A stretch of DNA of 64,000 nucleotides from Bordetella genomosp. 13 (GCF_002119665.1 NZ_CP021111.1:3596001-3660000), one strand, 5' to 3'. Shown: positions 17,673 to 27,318, counted from the stretch's first letter. Numbers and translations: made by a program. The notes: generated from the sequence alone by a model not told the origin.

Positions 17673-18622
17673 TGCAACCCATCCTGTACGTCGGTCATGT
17701 CGGCGGGCAGCGCCGACTGGAATTCGACGGCGCCGCCACCGCCCGGATCGTCGAAGCGCAGCGCGCGAGCGTGCAGCATCTGGCGCTGGGCCCCGGCCAG
17801 CGGACGGCCGCCATACAGCGTATCGGCCAGCAGGGGATGCCCGAGGCTGGCCAGGTGCACGCGTATCTGGTGCGTGCGGCCGGTCTCGAGCCTGCAGATG
17901 ACCTGCGTGACGCGCTCGGCCTCGGACGCGGCGCCGAGCCGGTCGACGCGGTAATGCGTGATGGCGGGCTTGGGCGCGACGGGCCTGTCGACACTCATGC
18001 GCACGGGCACGCGCGCGTCGCGCCCGATGGGGCGGTCTACCGTGCCGTCGGCAGCCAGCCAACCGTGGGCCAGCGCCAGGTATTCGCGGCCGACGGTGCG
18101 GGCCTGCAGCTGCCGCACCAGGTGCGTCTGGGCCAGTTCGGTACGCGCCACCACCATCAGTCCCGAGGTGTCCTTGTCCAGTCGATGCACGATGCCTGCG
18201 CGCGCCACGCGGGTCAGCTCGGGGTAGCGATACAGCAGGCCGTTGAGCAGCGTGCCGCTCCAGTTGCCGGCGCCGGGATGCGTGACCAGCCCGGCCGGCT
18301 TGTCGACCACGATCCAGTCCGCGCTGTCGGCCACCACCGCGAAGGCCACGGGTTCGGGCGCGAAGGCCAGGTCTTCCGGAGCCGGCTGTTCCCACACCGC
18401 CAGGCGGTCCCCGGGGCCGACGATCTGCCGAACCTTGGCCGCCGCGCCGTTCACGTGCACGTGTCCGGCCTCGATCCAGCCCTGCAGCCGGCTGCGCGAA
18501 TGCCCGGGTAGCAGCCCGGCCAGCACCTTGTCCAGACGGTCGGCCTGGGTCCGCAACGGCAGCGTGATCACGAAAGGCTCGTCGTCGGAAAGCGGGTCTG
18601 GCGAGACGGCTATATCAGACAT
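17660..18622 (-). CDS. rluD: 23S rRNA pseudouridine synthase RluD
   Basis: 320 residues: N-terminal S4 RNA-binding domain (RLDKVLAGLLPGHSRSRLQG, about 27-46, with GHVHVNG) and RluA-family catalytic domain with HRLDKDTSGLMVVAR, holding the catalytic aspartate. RluD makes pseudouridines 1911, 1915 and 1917 in helix 69 of 23S rRNA. It is divergent from bamD with only 53 bases between starts, and overlaps pgeF downstream. The divergent rluD/bamD arrangement is the usual one in proteobacteria and supports RluD over other RluA-type enzymes. Confidence 0.95.
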   Translation of the reverse strand: MSDIAVSPDPLSDDEPFVITLPLRTQADRLDKVLAGLLPGHSRSRLQGWIEAGHVHVNGAAAKVRQIVGPGDRLAVWEQPAPEDLAFAPEPVAFAVVADSADWIVVDKPAGLVTHPGAGNWSGTLLNGLLYRYPELTRVARAGIVHRLDKDTSGLMVVARTELAQTHLVRQLQARTVGREYLALAHGWLAADGTVDRPIGRDARVPVRMSVDRPVAPKPAITHYRVDRLGAASEAERVTQVICRLETGRTHQIRVHLASLGHPLLADTLYGGRPLAGAQRQMLHARALRFDDPGGGGAVEFQSALPADMTDVQDGLQWNA

Positions 18623-18675
18623 GGAGACAAATCATATAATCGGCCTGCCATGCTACCACTTAGGAAACTGCCCTC

Positions 18676-19524
18676 GTGATTCACCGCAACGCTGCCCCCT
18701 CGTACTCCAGCTTCCGACGCGGGCCGGCCCTGCGTGCGGCGATCGCGCTGTCCGCCGCGCTGCTGGTCGCCGGCTGCGGCGGAACCAACAGCGAGTACGA
18801 TCCCACCGCCGGCTGGAGCGCCGAACAGCTCTACGCCGACGCCAAGGAAGAAGTCCAGTCGGGCAACTGGGACCAGGCGCGCACCCGCCTCACCTCCATC
18901 GAAAGCCGTTATCCGTTCAGCATCCACGCGCAACAGGCGCTGATCGAACTGGCCTACGTCAACTGGAAGGACGGCGAGAACGAACAGGCGCTGTCCGCCA
19001 TCGACCGCTTCCAGCAGCTCTACCCGAATCACCCGGGTACCGACTACATGCTGTACCTGAAGGGGCTGATCAACTTCACGCCGGCCAGCGCCTTCATGAC
19101 CAACATCACCGGCCAGGATCCGGCCGAGCGCGACCCCAAGGGCCTGCGCGCGTCCTACGACGCGTTCGCCGACCTGGTCAAACGCTACCCCGACAGCCGC
19201 TACACGCCCGATGCGCAGCAGCGCATGACCTGGCTGGTCAACGCCATCGCCATGAACGAGGTCTACGTGGCGCGCTACTACTACGAGCGCGGCGCGTACG
19301 TGGCCGCCGTCAATCGCGCGCAGACGGTCATCACCGACTTCGAGGGCGTGCCGGCAGCCGAAGAAGCGCTGTACATCCTGCAGCTGTCCTACGACAAGCT
19401 CGGCATGACCGACCTGAAGGGCGACGCGCAGCGCGTGCTGAAGCAGAACTATCCCAACAGCAAGTTCGAAACCGAGGGCCTGTCCGCCGACAAGAGCTGG
19501 TGGAATCCCTTCTCGTGGCGTTGA
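18676..19524 (+). CDS. bamD: outer membrane protein assembly factor BamD (lipoprotein)
   Basis: 282 residues with a lipoprotein signal peptide (lipobox LVAGC, cysteine about residue 35) and five TPR-like repeats, starting SAEQLYADAKEEVQSGNWDQ. BamD is an essential periplasmic lipoprotein of the BAM complex that inserts beta-barrel proteins. The start codon is GTG; the signal sequence is long because of a charged stretch before the hydrophobic core. It is a single gene, divergent from rluD, with a GC-rich hairpin just after the stop. Confidence 0.95.
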   Translation: MIHRNAAPSYSSFRRGPALRAAIALSAALLVAGCGGTNSEYDPTAGWSAEQLYADAKEEVQSGNWDQARTRLTSIESRYPFSIHAQQALIELAYVNWKDGENEQALSAIDRFQQLYPNHPGTDYMLYLKGLINFTPASAFMTNITGQDPAERDPKGLRASYDAFADLVKRYPDSRYTPDAQQRMTWLVNAIAMNEVYVARYYYERGAYVAAVNRAQTVITDFEGVPAAEEALYILQLSYDKLGMTDLKGDAQRVLKQNYPNSKFETEGLSADKSWWNPFSWR

Positions 19525-19529
19525 TGCGC

Positions 19530-19549
19530 AGGGCCGCCTCGGCGGCCCT
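19530..19549 (+). terminator. possible bamD terminator
   Basis: Stem AGGGCCGCC/GGCGGCCCT with a two-base gap, six bases after the bamD stop. The following T-run is poor (GTTCAC), so termination efficiency is doubtful. Confidence 0.4.
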
Positions 19550-19603
19550 GTTCACATCGCGGGCTGACATCGCAGAACGCCGCCGCGGGCGGCTCCGCCC
19601 GCG

Positions 19604-21757
19604 CTATTCCTTTTCCTGGCTGGCCGCGGCATCCGGATCGGCGATGCCTCGCTCCAGCATGCCTCGCTGGTAGAAGCCCAACGCCTCGTTCAGCTCGCGC
19701 GTGCGCGCGAACGGCGGCAGGCCGCGCCAGAGCCGCTTGCCGTACGGCTTCTCGACCAGCCGCGCGTCGCCCACCATCAGTACGCCCCAGTCGCTCTCGG
19801 TGCGGATGAGCCGTCCCGCGCCCTGCTTGAGCGCGATCGCCGCCTCGGGCAGTTGGTATTGCTCGAAGGGATTGCCGCCGCGTGCCCGACAGGCGCGCAG
19901 CCGCGCCTCGACCACCGGATCGTCCGGCGGCGCAAAAGGCAGCTTGTCGATGGCCACCAGCGTGAGTACATCGCCTGGCAGGTCGATGCCTTCCCAGAAG
20001 CTGGCGCTGCCCACCAGCACAGGATGCTTCAGCGTGACGAAGCGCTCGAGCAGATCGCGCCGCGTGGCCTCGCCCTGGCGCAGGATCGGCCAGTCGTGCC
20101 CCGCGTCGTCGCAGGCGTCCGCCAGGCCCTGCGCCACGCGCTCGACCGCCCGCAGCGTCGTGCACAGCACCAGCGATCCGCCAGGGCTGGCCTCGAGCAG
20201 CGGCATCAGGGTTTCGATGAAGCGGTCGTGGAAGCGCGGCGACTGCGGCTCGGGCATGTCGCGCGGCACGAACAGCAAGCCCTGCGACGCGTAGTCGAAG
20301 GGCGATTCCCATCGGCCGGTCTCGGCATCGTCCAGGCCCAGCTGGCTGGTGAAGTGATTGAAGTCGCCGTGCACCGACAGCGTGGCGGAGGTCAGTATCC
20401 AGGCCTGATCGGGCTTGCGATGTCGCGAGAACGCCTGCGCCACCGACAGCGGCGCGGCGTGCAGGCGCACGTGGTGCTGGCCGTGCTCGACCCAGCGCAC
20501 GGCCGGACCGCTCCATGATGCTTCGGCGGCGGCTTGCTGCAGCACCGCCCGTCCGGCCGCCTGCGCCGCCGCCACGGCCGGGTCGACGGTTTCAGCGGCC
20601 TCCTGTGCCTGAGGACCGTTCACGTCGGAGCCCCAGCCGGGATCGAGCTCGGCCGGCTGTCCCGGGCGTCCCGGCGCGGCCCAGCGCGACAGGCGCGTGA
20701 CCAGTTCGGCGCCGCTGCGTGCGGCCGCCATCAGGTCGGGATGTTTCTCGGCCACGCCCGCCAGGGCACGCGTGGCGGCATCGAGCACCTTGCGCAGTTC
20801 GGCCAGCGCGGCATCGAAGACCTCGGGGTCCGGCATGGCCTCGAACGTGGCCTTGCGGCCGGGCGCCCGCTCGAGCGCGGCACAGGCCAGGCGCAATTCG
20901 CGCGCGGCGGTCTCGACCTGGCGCGAGACCTCGCCCCACGATGCCGCCTCGCGCGCATAGGCCAGGCCGGCGGCCTCCATGGCGCGGCCGAAGTCCAGCA
21001 ACTGGTGCGTGGACACGCTGTTGCCCAGAAAGCGCGTGGCCGTATCGGGCAATTGATGGGCTTCGTCGAAAATCACCGTATCGACTTCGGGCAACAGATC
21101 GGTGACGCCCTCTTCGCGCAGCACCATGTCGGCCATGAACAGCGCGTGGTTCACCACCACCACGTCGGCCTCCTGCGCCTGCCGGCGCGCCTTCACCACG
21201 AAGCAGTCGCGGATGCGCGGGCAGTCCTGCCCCAGGCAGTTTTCACGGGTGGAGGTGACGCGCTGCCAGATGTCGGCATCTTCGGGAACCTGGCCCAGGT
21301 CGGCGCGGTCGCCGGTCTTGGAGATGCCGGCGAATACCTGGATCTGGCGCAGCTGCGAGATTTCGGCGCGCGACTTCAGCGCGCGCTCGTCGCCCTGCAG
21401 CCGGTCGAGGTGATAGTGGCAGACGTAGTTGCCGCGGCCCTTGAGCAGCGCGGCCGTCACGGGCAGCGACAGCGCGGCGCGCACGCGCGGCAGGTCGCGG
21501 GCGAAGAGCTGGTCTTGCAGCGTGCGCGTGCCGGTGGAGACCAGCACCTTGCCGCCCTGCGCGAAGGCCGGGATCAGGTACGCCCACGTCTTGCCGATGC
21601 CGGTGCCCGCCTCGGCCACCAGCGTGCCGCGCCCCGCCATGGTACGTTCGATGGCGCGCGCCAGGTCGACCTGCGCGTCGCGTCGCCGATAGCCCGGCAA
21701 GGCGCGGGCCAGCGGGCCATCGGCGGCAAAAAATTCAGAGATGTCCAGATCCAGCAT
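19604..21757 (-). CDS. yoaA: ATP-dependent DNA helicase of the DinG/YoaA family
   Basis: 717 residues: an XPD-like superfamily 2 helicase with Walker A EAGTGIGKT (about 46-54), DEAH box (VIFDEAHQLPD), helicase C motifs (VSTGTRTLQDQ, SASFWEGIDLPG, QGAGRLIR) and four iron-sulfur cysteines (YVCHYH, then NCLGQDCPRIRDC). The N-terminus MLDLDISEFFAADGPLARAL matches YoaA more than DinG. YoaA helps repair or restart forks after DNA damage. The frame is open 65 codons further upstream, but homology begins at this ATG, so it is taken as the start. Divergent from tex. Confidence 0.88.
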   Translation of the reverse strand: MLDLDISEFFAADGPLARALPGYRRRDAQVDLARAIERTMAGRGTLVAEAGTGIGKTWAYLIPAFAQGGKVLVSTGTRTLQDQLFARDLPRVRAALSLPVTAALLKGRGNYVCHYHLDRLQGDERALKSRAEISQLRQIQVFAGISKTGDRADLGQVPEDADIWQRVTSTRENCLGQDCPRIRDCFVVKARRQAQEADVVVVNHALFMADMVLREEGVTDLLPEVDTVIFDEAHQLPDTATRFLGNSVSTHQLLDFGRAMEAAGLAYAREAASWGEVSRQVETAARELRLACAALERAPGRKATFEAMPDPEVFDAALAELRKVLDAATRALAGVAEKHPDLMAAARSGAELVTRLSRWAAPGRPGQPAELDPGWGSDVNGPQAQEAAETVDPAVAAAQAAGRAVLQQAAAEASWSGPAVRWVEHGQHHVRLHAAPLSVAQAFSRHRKPDQAWILTSATLSVHGDFNHFTSQLGLDDAETGRWESPFDYASQGLLFVPRDMPEPQSPRFHDRFIETLMPLLEASPGGSLVLCTTLRAVERVAQGLADACDDAGHDWPILRQGEATRRDLLERFVTLKHPVLVGSASFWEGIDLPGDVLTLVAIDKLPFAPPDDPVVEARLRACRARGGNPFEQYQLPEAAIALKQGAGRLIRTESDWGVLMVGDARLVEKPYGKRLWRGLPPFARTRELNEALGFYQRGMLERGIADPDAAASQEKE

Positions 21758-22015
21758 GACTTGCACACAGTGTTGGCCTGCATGATACCCGGGCGGCGGT
21801 GGTCCCCGGCCGCACGGCCCGCCCACAGGGCTGTTTTTGGCACGCCGCTGGCCGAGCTGCGCGAGGCGCTGCAGCGCGGGATCGATGCGGCAGGCGCGGC
21901 GAACTCCTAGCGCGAAACCAAAAGACACATATGCGCGCAGGGCCGGCTTCACTGCGGCCGCCGCGGCCGCTTATGGCAAAATCCGCCCCTTGTTTTCCTT
22001 TGCCGCCGTAGCGAG

Positions 22016-24400
22016 ATGTCCGAAACTTCCTCCATCACGAACCCCGCGGCCGGGGTCGACCCTGCCCGCATCGTCGCCCAACTGGCCACCGAGCTGCAGG
22101 TGCGCGCCACGCAAGTCGCCGCGGCGGTCGAACTGCTGGATGGCGGCGCCACCGTGCCCTTCATCGCCCGCTATCGCAAGGAAGCGACCGGCGGCCTGGA
22201 CGACACCGTGCTGCGCGACCTCGAAGTGCGCCTGGGCTATCTGCGCGAACTCGAAACGCGCCGCGGCGCCATTCTCGAATCCATCGCCCAGCAGGGCAAG
22301 CTCACGCCCGACCTGCAGCGCGACATCGCCGCCGCCGACACGAAGCAGCGCCTGGAAGACCTGTACGCCCCCTACAAGCCCAAGCGCCGCACGCGCGCCC
22401 AGATCGCCCGCGAGGCCGGCCTCGAACCCCTGGCGGACGCCATCCTGGGCGATCCCGCCTGCGACCCTGCCGTACTGGCCGCGCAGTATCTGAATCCCGA
22501 GGCCTCCATCAACGACGCCAAGGCGGCGCTGGACGGCGCGCGCGACATCCTGGCCGAACGCTATGCCGAGAATGCCGACCTGCTGGCCGACATGCGCGAG
22601 CACCTGTGGGCCACGGGCGTGCTGTATTCCAAGGTGGCCGACGGCAAGGAAGCCGAGGGCGCCAACTTCCGCGACTGGTTCGATTTCAACGAACCGCTGC
22701 GCACCCTGCCCTCGCACCGCGTCCTGGCGCTGATGCGCGGCCGCCAGCAGGGCGTGCTGGAACTGCGCGTCGGACTCGAGGCCGAACAAGAGGCGCTGAC
22801 GCCCCACCCCTGCGTGGCGCGCGTCGCGAACTTCCTCAAGCTGGGAACGGGACTGTTCGCCTTGGACGCCCCGCCCCGCGCCCGCTGGCTGGGCGAAGTG
22901 TGCCGCTGGACCTGGCGCGTGAAGCTGCTGACCGCATTCGAAAGCGAGCTGTTCGGCCGGCTGCGCGACAGCGCCGAGGCCGAGGCCATCCGCGTGTTCG
23001 CGGCCAACCTGAAAGACCTGCTGCTGGCCGCGCCTGCCGGCCCCAAGGCCGTGCTGGGCCTGGACCCCGGCATCCGCACCGGCTGCAAGATCGCGGTGAT
23101 CGACCGCACCGGCAAGGTCGTGGACACGGCCACCGTCTACCCCTTCGAGCCGCGCCGCGACCGCGAAGGCACCATCGCCACCCTGGCCGCGCTGGCCGCG
23201 CGCCACAAGGTCGAGCTCATCGCCATCGGCAACGGCACGGCCTCGCGCGAAAGCGAGAAGCTGGTGGCCGACATGATGGCGCGCTTCCCCGATCTTGCGC
23301 TCACCCGCGTGGTGGTGTCCGAGGCCGGCGCCTCGGTGTACTCGGCTTCCGAAACCGCGGCGCTCGAGTTTCCCGACCTGGACGTCACGCTGCGCGGCGC
23401 GGTATCCATCGCCCGCCGGCTGCAGGATCCGCTGGCCGAGCTGGTGAAGATCGATCCCAAGGCCATCGGCGTGGGGCAGTACCAGCATGACGTCAACCAG
23501 CGCGAGCTGGCCCGTTCGCTGGACGCCGTGGTCGAAGACTGCGTGAACGCCGTGGGCGTGGACGTGAACACGGCCTCTGCCGCCCTGCTGGCGCGAGTTT
23601 CGGGCCTGAACACGCTGCTGGCCAAGAACATCGTGGCCTGGCGCGACGCCAACGGCGCGTTCCCCACGCGCGACAAGCTGCGAGACGTGCCGCGCTTCGG
23701 CGACAAGGCCTTCGAGCAGGCGGCCGGCTTCCTGCGCATTCCCAATGGCGACAATCCGCTGGATGCGTCGGCGGTGCACCCGGAGGCCTATCCGGTGGTG
23801 CAGCGCATCGTGGCGCGCATCAAGGCCGACGTGAAGCAGATCATCGGCCAGCGCGAGGCCCTGAAGGGCGTGTCGCCGGCGGACTTCACCGACGAGCGCT
23901 TCGGCCTGCCGACAGTGCGCGACATCTTCGCCGAACTGGAAAAGCCCGGCCGCGATCCGCGCCCGGAGTTCAAGACGGCGCAGTTCAAGGAAGGCGTCGA
24001 AACGCTGAACGACCTGTACCCCGGCATGGTGCTCGAGGGCGTGGTCACCAACGTGGCCAACTTCGGCGCGTTCGTCGACATCGGCGTGCACCAGGACGGG
24101 CTGGTGCACATCTCCGCGCTGGCGGAGAAGTTCGTGAAGGATCCACGCGACGTGGTGCGCGTGGGCCAGACCGTGAACGTCAAGGTGCTGGAGGTCGACG
24201 TCGCGCGCAAGCGCGTGGCGCTGACCATGCGGCTGAACGACGCCGCCGAGCCGGCCCGCCGGGGCGGCAACGGCCCTGGCGCGGCGCCGCGCGGCGCCGG
24301 CGGCGAGCGCGGCGGCAGGCGGTCCGGGCAGGACGCCGGGCGGTCGGCAGCGCCCGCGAACAACGCCATGGCCGAGGCCTTCGCCAAACTCAAGCGCTGA
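22016..24400 (+). CDS. tex: Tex family RNA-binding transcription accessory protein
   Basis: 794 residues with the full Tex architecture: N-terminal helical domain (ATVPFIARYRKEATGGLDD), YqgF/RNase-H-like domain (VLGLDPGIRTGCKIAVID, about 345), helix-hairpin-helix motifs (SGLNTLLAKNIV), and a C-terminal S1 domain (YPGMVLEGVVTNVANFGAFV, about 670-740). An arginine/glycine/alanine-rich tail follows. Tex binds nucleic acid and influences expression of toxin and stress genes; it was first described in Bordetella pertussis as a toxin expression factor. Single gene, divergent from the yoaA-like helicase. Confidence 0.96.
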   Translation: MSETSSITNPAAGVDPARIVAQLATELQVRATQVAAAVELLDGGATVPFIARYRKEATGGLDDTVLRDLEVRLGYLRELETRRGAILESIAQQGKLTPDLQRDIAAADTKQRLEDLYAPYKPKRRTRAQIAREAGLEPLADAILGDPACDPAVLAAQYLNPEASINDAKAALDGARDILAERYAENADLLADMREHLWATGVLYSKVADGKEAEGANFRDWFDFNEPLRTLPSHRVLALMRGRQQGVLELRVGLEAEQEALTPHPCVARVANFLKLGTGLFALDAPPRARWLGEVCRWTWRVKLLTAFESELFGRLRDSAEAEAIRVFAANLKDLLLAAPAGPKAVLGLDPGIRTGCKIAVIDRTGKVVDTATVYPFEPRRDREGTIATLAALAARHKVELIAIGNGTASRESEKLVADMMARFPDLALTRVVVSEAGASVYSASETAALEFPDLDVTLRGAVSIARRLQDPLAELVKIDPKAIGVGQYQHDVNQRELARSLDAVVEDCVNAVGVDVNTASAALLARVSGLNTLLAKNIVAWRDANGAFPTRDKLRDVPRFGDKAFEQAAGFLRIPNGDNPLDASAVHPEAYPVVQRIVARIKADVKQIIGQREALKGVSPADFTDERFGLPTVRDIFAELEKPGRDPRPEFKTAQFKEGVETLNDLYPGMVLEGVVTNVANFGAFVDIGVHQDGLVHISALAEKFVKDPRDVVRVGQTVNVKVLEVDVARKRVALTMRLNDAAEPARRGGNGPGAAPRGAGGERGGRRSGQDAGRSAAPANNAMAEAFAKLKR

Positions 24401-24462
24401 AGGCACGGGGACGATGCCCCCGTTTCGTCACGGCGCCCGCGCCCGCGCGCGTGCCGGCTGCC

Positions 24463-26424
24463 TCAGACGGTCGCGCCCGGCCCGCGCATCAAGCGCACGC
24501 CCAACTGCTCCAGTACCCGGCGCGTGGCCGCGTCCGGCACGTCCTCGGCGCACACGTCGATGTCGCGCTGGCTGGCCAGGTCGATCACCGTGGACACCAG
24601 CGCCTGACTGCCGGGACTGGCCGCCAGGCCGCCCACGAAGCTTCCGCCCAGCTTCACATAGGCCAGCGGCAGGCCGTGCAGGCGCGTCAGTGCGTTGAAC
24701 TGCTGCGCCAGGCGGCGCAGTCCCACCCGCGTGCCCATGCGAGCCGCCAGCCGGCACAGGTCCTCGATGCTGGCGTATTGTTCGACCAGGCCATGGGCAT
24801 CGACTTCCACATACAGGCGGCGTGCCAGCGCCGGCGACTCGACCAGCAGGCGCTGCAACTGCACCAGGAAGCCGGACTGCCTGAGCGACGGCAGCGACAG
24901 GCGCACCGACAGCTCGCCGCGGTGCTGCGCCAGCCACTCCAGGCCCAGGCGCACGGCCTGCAGGTCGCAGTCGGCCGACAGGTCCAGCCGCACGGCCACG
25001 GGAATGAACATGCTGGCCGGCATGGGCTCGGCCTCGCCGCTGGCCTGCAGCGTAAGCTGCGCCTCGTGACGCACGACGTGTCCGTCCAGGTCGACGACGG
25101 GCTCGACCGCCAGCGCGTACAGGCTCAGCCGCAGGCCATTCTGGATCACTTCCTTCCAGGCCGATTCGCCCATGGTCAGCGCCGGCGGAACCTCCTCGGG
25201 AGCCAGCTGCAAGCGGTCGTCGCCCGCGTTCTCGGCCTGCATCAGCGCATGATCCAGCCGCGCCAGCACTTCGCCGACCCGCGCGCCATGCGTGTAGTTG
25301 GTCAGCGCCAGCGCCCAGCGGCACAGTTCGCCCTCGCCCACCGGAATCCGCAGGTGCCGCAATTCGGCGCGCAGACGCTCGGCCAGCAGCGTGGCCACCG
25401 GCGTGGTGGAATGCGGGAACAGCAGCGCGAAATCCGATCCGTTCAACCGGCCCAGCACCGCACCGGGATGACGTCGCGCCGCCACCGCGGCATGGATGCG
25501 GTCATAGACCATGCGCAGCCACTGGTCCACCAGCGCACGGTGCATGTGCCGGTTGATGCCGGCCAGGTCGCGCTGCCGGAACACCAGCACGTGCCCCATG
25601 GGATAGCGCCGATGCGCGGCGGCCTCTTCGCCGGACTCGGCCAGCGCGCACTCGAGCTCGTGCAGGAAGGCCTTGCGGCTGGCCGCTCCGGTGACGAGGT
25701 CGCGGTCGAGTTCTGCCTGCATGGACTCGGTGCGTGCCGCCTGCGACTCGGCCTGGGCGCGCAGCTGCTCGCGCGCCTGGTTCACGGCCTGGGCCAGGCC
25801 GGCCAGCTCCGACACGCGGGGCGCCGCGGGCGGGCCCTCCCAGATTCCCTGCCCCAGCGCGCGCACCTCGTCGCCGAGTTCGGGCAGCACGCGAAGGCGC
25901 AGCCACCGCACCAGGAACCAGGCCGAGAGCGCCCACAGCAGGCCGGCCGCCAGCACCAGCGCCGTCATGCGCACGCAGCTGCGCCACAGCGACTCCCACG
26001 CATAAGTATCGTCGGCCACGACGGTCACCGTACCCATCTGCCGCCAGCCGTCGCTGACGGCCTGTGTGGCCGACCGGGCGCGCAGCGGCACCACGTCGCG
26101 GAACCAGGCTGGCACGGCCGGGTGCGCCTGGCCGGCGCGACGCTGCACCACGGGGTTGCCCTGCGCGTCCTGGAAGCTGACTTCCCTGAAGTTTCCGCCG
26201 TCGAACAGCGCGGTGACCAGCAGCGCGCGCACCGCCGGGTCGGCGCTGCCCGGTTGCGACAGCGACAGCGCCAGCGCGACGGCCGCGTCGCGGCTCTGCA
26301 TCTGCAACTGCCCCGAAAGATATTCGCGTGCCGCCGACACGCTGAGCGCCAATACTCCGGCCAGGATGACCGCGACGGCCCCGGAGACGCTCAGCAACAA
26401 CCGTCGCAGGATCGACTTCGACAC
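24463..26424 (-). CDS. lapD: LapD-like cyclic-di-GMP receptor with degenerate GGDEF and EAL domains
   Basis: 653 residues: membrane helix (about 11-32), periplasmic LapD/MoxY domain including the SDGWRQMG tryptophan motif (about 124-131), second helix (about 150-172), HAMP-like linker, GGDEF domain reduced to NGSDF (328-332), and EAL domain reduced to EAQ (454-456) with the metal-binding DDFG replaced by RRLA. Both catalytic domains should be inactive, as in LapD, where the EAL domain senses cyclic-di-GMP and the periplasmic output sequesters protease LapG. The start is a GTG with TAGGAA upstream, 17 bases after lapG; the longer upstream frame runs through lapG and is rejected. Confidence 0.88.
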   Translation of the reverse strand: MSKSILRRLLLSVSGAVAVILAGVLALSVSAAREYLSGQLQMQSRDAAVALALSLSQPGSADPAVRALLVTALFDGGNFREVSFQDAQGNPVVQRRAGQAHPAVPAWFRDVVPLRARSATQAVSDGWRQMGTVTVVADDTYAWESLWRSCVRMTALVLAAGLLWALSAWFLVRWLRLRVLPELGDEVRALGQGIWEGPPAAPRVSELAGLAQAVNQAREQLRAQAESQAARTESMQAELDRDLVTGAASRKAFLHELECALAESGEEAAAHRRYPMGHVLVFRQRDLAGINRHMHRALVDQWLRMVYDRIHAAVAARRHPGAVLGRLNGSDFALLFPHSTTPVATLLAERLRAELRHLRIPVGEGELCRWALALTNYTHGARVGEVLARLDHALMQAENAGDDRLQLAPEEVPPALTMGESAWKEVIQNGLRLSLYALAVEPVVDLDGHVVRHEAQLTLQASGEAEPMPASMFIPVAVRLDLSADCDLQAVRLGLEWLAQHRGELSVRLSLPSLRQSGFLVQLQRLLVESPALARRLYVEVDAHGLVEQYASIEDLCRLAARMGTRVGLRRLAQQFNALTRLHGLPLAYVKLGGSFVGGLAASPGSQALVSTVIDLASQRDIDVCAEDVPDAATRRVLEQLGVRLMRGPGATV

Positions 26425-26441
26425 TTTCCTACTCGCTCCAA

Positions 26442-27107
26442 TCAGGGTTCCAGGCCTTCCTGCCGCATGCGCAGCAGCAGTTCCCGCCACCGGCCCGCGC
26501 GATCGACAGGCGCGGCGCCGCGCTCGTCCAGGTACAGGCCGCCCGTGCTGAAGCTGAATACCGGCGTGAGGTCGGCGCGTTGCACGGCGGGAAGCACCGT
26601 ATCGGCGAGGTTGTCCAGCACCAGCGGCATCGCGCCGGGCGTCGGATAGTAGCCCAGCACGATGTGCGGAATGGGTTCGGCGGCATCTGGCCGCTGCGCC
26701 TGCACGTAGATGAAGCGCAGGCGGTCGATCGGCACGCCCAGCATGGCGAGCGAAAAGTACTTTCCGATGGCGTAGTCGGCGTAGGCGCCGCGCCCGCGGG
26801 ACAGGATCTCCAGCGGCGTGGCCCAGTTCATTGCCCGCCGCGCGGCGGGCGGATCGTCGGGCAGCACGCTGCGGTTCCAGAAGTCGTTGACGCGGTCCAG
26901 CTTGTCGCGCTCGGGCAGCGCGGCGTCGTTGCGCAGCTGCAGCAGCCAGGCGGACACCGCCTGCACGGCCTGGGGGCCGTAGGCGGCTTCGGCGGTCTTG
27001 CGCAGCCGTTCGGGATTCAGTTCCAGGGCGCGAGCATGACCGCTGCAGGCCAGACACAGCAATATGGTCCAGACAGCCCGCATGGCGGGGCGCAGGGATA
27101 TGGACAT
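26442..27107 (-). CDS. lapG: LapG-family periplasmic protease homologue lacking the catalytic cysteine
   Basis: 221 residues with a signal peptide (core VWTILLCLACSGHARA, about 12-27) and the bacterial transglutaminase-like cysteine protease (DUF920/LapG) fold. WATPLEILSRGRG, YAIGKYFSLAMLGVP, the catalytic-type histidine in PHIVLGYYP and the aspartate in PLVLDNL are all present. The nucleophile motif normally GDCEDYA reads GAYADYA: cysteine is tyrosine, and the flanking Asp and Glu, which bind calcium in LapG, are both alanine. It is co-transcribed with lapD. LapG normally cuts LapA-type adhesins from the cell surface; this copy should not. No LapA-like adhesin gene is in the window. Confidence 0.88.
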   Translation of the reverse strand: MSISLRPAMRAVWTILLCLACSGHARALELNPERLRKTAEAAYGPQAVQAVSAWLLQLRNDAALPERDKLDRVNDFWNRSVLPDDPPAARRAMNWATPLEILSRGRGAYADYAIGKYFSLAMLGVPIDRLRFIYVQAQRPDAAEPIPHIVLGYYPTPGAMPLVLDNLADTVLPAVQRADLTPVFSFSTGGLYLDERGAAPVDRAGRWRELLLRMRQEGLEP

Positions 27108-27243
27108 GATGCTCGCTTGAAACGTGATGGAAGCCGTGGAGGTCCGGCGGCCATCCCGGCGCCGGGCGCCTTACGGCGCCGCGGTCAGTCTCCGACGGAG
27201 TCGAAAACTTAACACGGCATGTGTCAGGCGAAACAAAATGTCT

Positions 27244-27283
27244 ACGGGCATTTTCCGGCGTAAATTGGCCGGGAAATGCCCGT
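27244..27283 (-). terminator. hairpin terminator of trpS
   Basis: A 16-base stem with a single mismatched position (27244-27259 with 27268-27283) and an 8-base loop lies 36 bases after the trpS stop. On the minus strand it is followed by a T-rich ATTTTGTTT. It separates trpS from lapGD. Confidence 0.65.
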
Positions 27284-27318
27284 GAAGATGACTGCTGGAG
27301 GAACGCCGTTATCGGTGG

